DNA from: Paenibacillus sp. NFR01
GTDB taxonomy: Bacteria; Bacillota; Bacilli; Paenibacillales; Paenibacillaceae
DNA: 64,000 bases
Reading direction: 5' to 3'
Assembly: GCF_900111565.1 (NCBI RefSeq)
Contig: NZ_FOIK01000002.1
Span: forward strand, 1-64,000
Below the pieces are notes generated by a model that had not been told where the DNA came from, did no database searches, and worked only from the letters and a program-made list of their open reading frames with translations. Below are positions 63,322 to 64,000 of this stretch, piece by piece; position 1 is the first letter of the stretch, and each line of letters opens with the position of its first letter. Both the position numbers and the translations under genes were made by a program.

Positions 63322-64000
63322 ATGAAGAAGAAAAAAGTGCTTATCTGGAGCGTTGGCGTGCTCGTGCTCGTAGCGGCCGGACTGCTCGTTTACACCTTTC
63401 TTCCCGACAAAAAAACGACGGCCGATGTCGCTCCCCTGAATACAGCGGCTGTCACCAAGGGAGATATCGTCGTCAGTGTCTCGGGTGCGGGCTCAGTCAG
63501 CGCGACCGAATCGAGCCAGGTCAAAACGAAGGATGCCGGTACGGTGGCCGAAGTGCTCGTCAAGGAAGGCGACGTGGTCAAAAAAGGCCAAACGCTGATC
63601 ACCTTCGAGGGAGAGGATTTGAGCGACAATCTGGAAGATGCGCAGAACTCGCTGGAGTCCCTGAAAGAAGATTTGTCCGAGAAAGAAGCGGCCTACAAGA
63701 AGCAAGCGCAATCCGGCGCTTCGGATGACGATCTCGACACTGCCAAGCGCGCCATCGAGAAAGCCAAAACGGATATTCAGAATCAGGTTGAAAAAATTAC
63801 CGACGTGCAGGAGGATATGCTGCCTCCCGATCCGCTGACCGCTCCGATTGACGGCACGATTACCGTGGTCAACATTGCGGAAGGCGAAAAAGCAATGGAC
63901 GGCGCAGAGCTTCTCGATATCACCAACTACAACAAGCTCAGCGTTGTCGTACAGGTCGATGAGTTGGATATCCCGACGGTAACGCTCGGTATGCCGGCAA
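63322..64000 (+). CDS. RND/ABC efflux membrane-fusion adaptor (HlyD family), cut by window end
   Basis: The first 226 residues are in the window. A membrane anchor ('VLIWSVGVLVLVAAGLLVYT') is followed by 'TAAVTKGDIVVSVSGAGSVS', the lipoyl half 'GTVAEVLVKEGDVVKKGQTL' and a shortened coiled-coil hairpin. The second lipoyl half 'LTAPIDGTITVVNIAEGEKA' and the start of the beta-barrel ('NKLSVVVQVDELDIPTVTLG') follow. This is a MacA/YtrF-like adaptor; its ABC ATPase and permease should follow beyond 64000. ATG at 63322 has GGAGGACGGA upstream. Confidence 0.88.
   Translation, partial: MKKKKVLIWSVGVLVLVAAGLLVYTFLPDKKTTADVAPLNTAAVTKGDIVVSVSGAGSVSATESSQVKTKDAGTVAEVLVKEGDVVKKGQTLITFEGEDLSDNLEDAQNSLESLKEDLSEKEAAYKKQAQSGASDDDLDTAKRAIEKAKTDIQNQVEKITDVQEDMLPPDPLTAPIDGTITVVNIAEGEKAMDGAELLDITNYNKLSVVVQVDELDIPTVTLGMPA

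Overview
The window looks like a chromosomal segment of a Paenibacillus-type, spore-forming, low-to-mid GC Firmicute. The grounds are AGGAGG-type ribosome sites with frequent TTG and GTG starts, an S-box and a T-box leader, Spo0E and CotF sporulation proteins, an S-layer-anchored YfkN-like nucleotidase, PheST, ZapA, MutS2 and YugG/YugH homologues, and a futalosine-pathway enzyme. No rRNA, tRNA or CRISPR array was seen.

Layout. (a) 1-2820 is an AT-rich accessory edge: an orphan contact-dependent-inhibition immunity gene, two branched inverted-repeat DNA elements, a tyrosine recombinase with an extra N-terminal domain, and a frameshifted SMI1/KNR4 gene. (b) 2915-11340 is a leftward carbohydrate locus: an Opp-type ABC importer (oppA-B-C-D-F), a GH113 beta-mannanase-like enzyme and a LacI regulator, behind a strong sigma-A promoter overlapped by an operator. 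(c) 11600-25980 is core metabolism: a 1438-residue double nucleotidase with SLH anchor, an MFS transporter, mqnC, an S-box-controlled metA plus cystathionine synthase/lyase pair, CorA with a leader peptide, an HRDC protein, a ROK sugar kinase and an ArsR-type regulator. (d) 26000-31170 is a decayed island: an IS3 remnant, an HTH protein, the detached tip of an Rhs toxin with its immunity gene, a TniQ remnant and several repeat families. (e) 31190-49060 holds alpha-arabinofuranosidase, a small ABC pair, a methyltransferase behind a promoter-operator-terminator leader, a four-gene housekeeping operon, a TetR/YhgE-type pair, Spo0E, yugH-yugG, LysR, coat genes, an FAD oxidoreductase, an MFS transporter and small membrane proteins. 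(f) 49090-60540 is the mutS2 - ... - zapA - pheT - pheS block, with an extraordinarily long ZapA coiled-coil protein. (g) 60680-64000 is an exported repeat-module protein followed by a membrane-fusion adaptor cut by the window end.

How parts work together. The Opp importer and GH113 enzyme probably take up and cut mannan-type oligosaccharides under LacI control; the ROK kinase and the arabinofuranosidase fit a plant-polysaccharide lifestyle. The most unusual parts are the recombinase with folded DNA elements next to orphan immunity genes, the 868-residue ZapA fusion, and the promoter/dyad/terminator leader of the methyltransferase. All functions come from reading the sequence by eye and from family knowledge; no database search was run.
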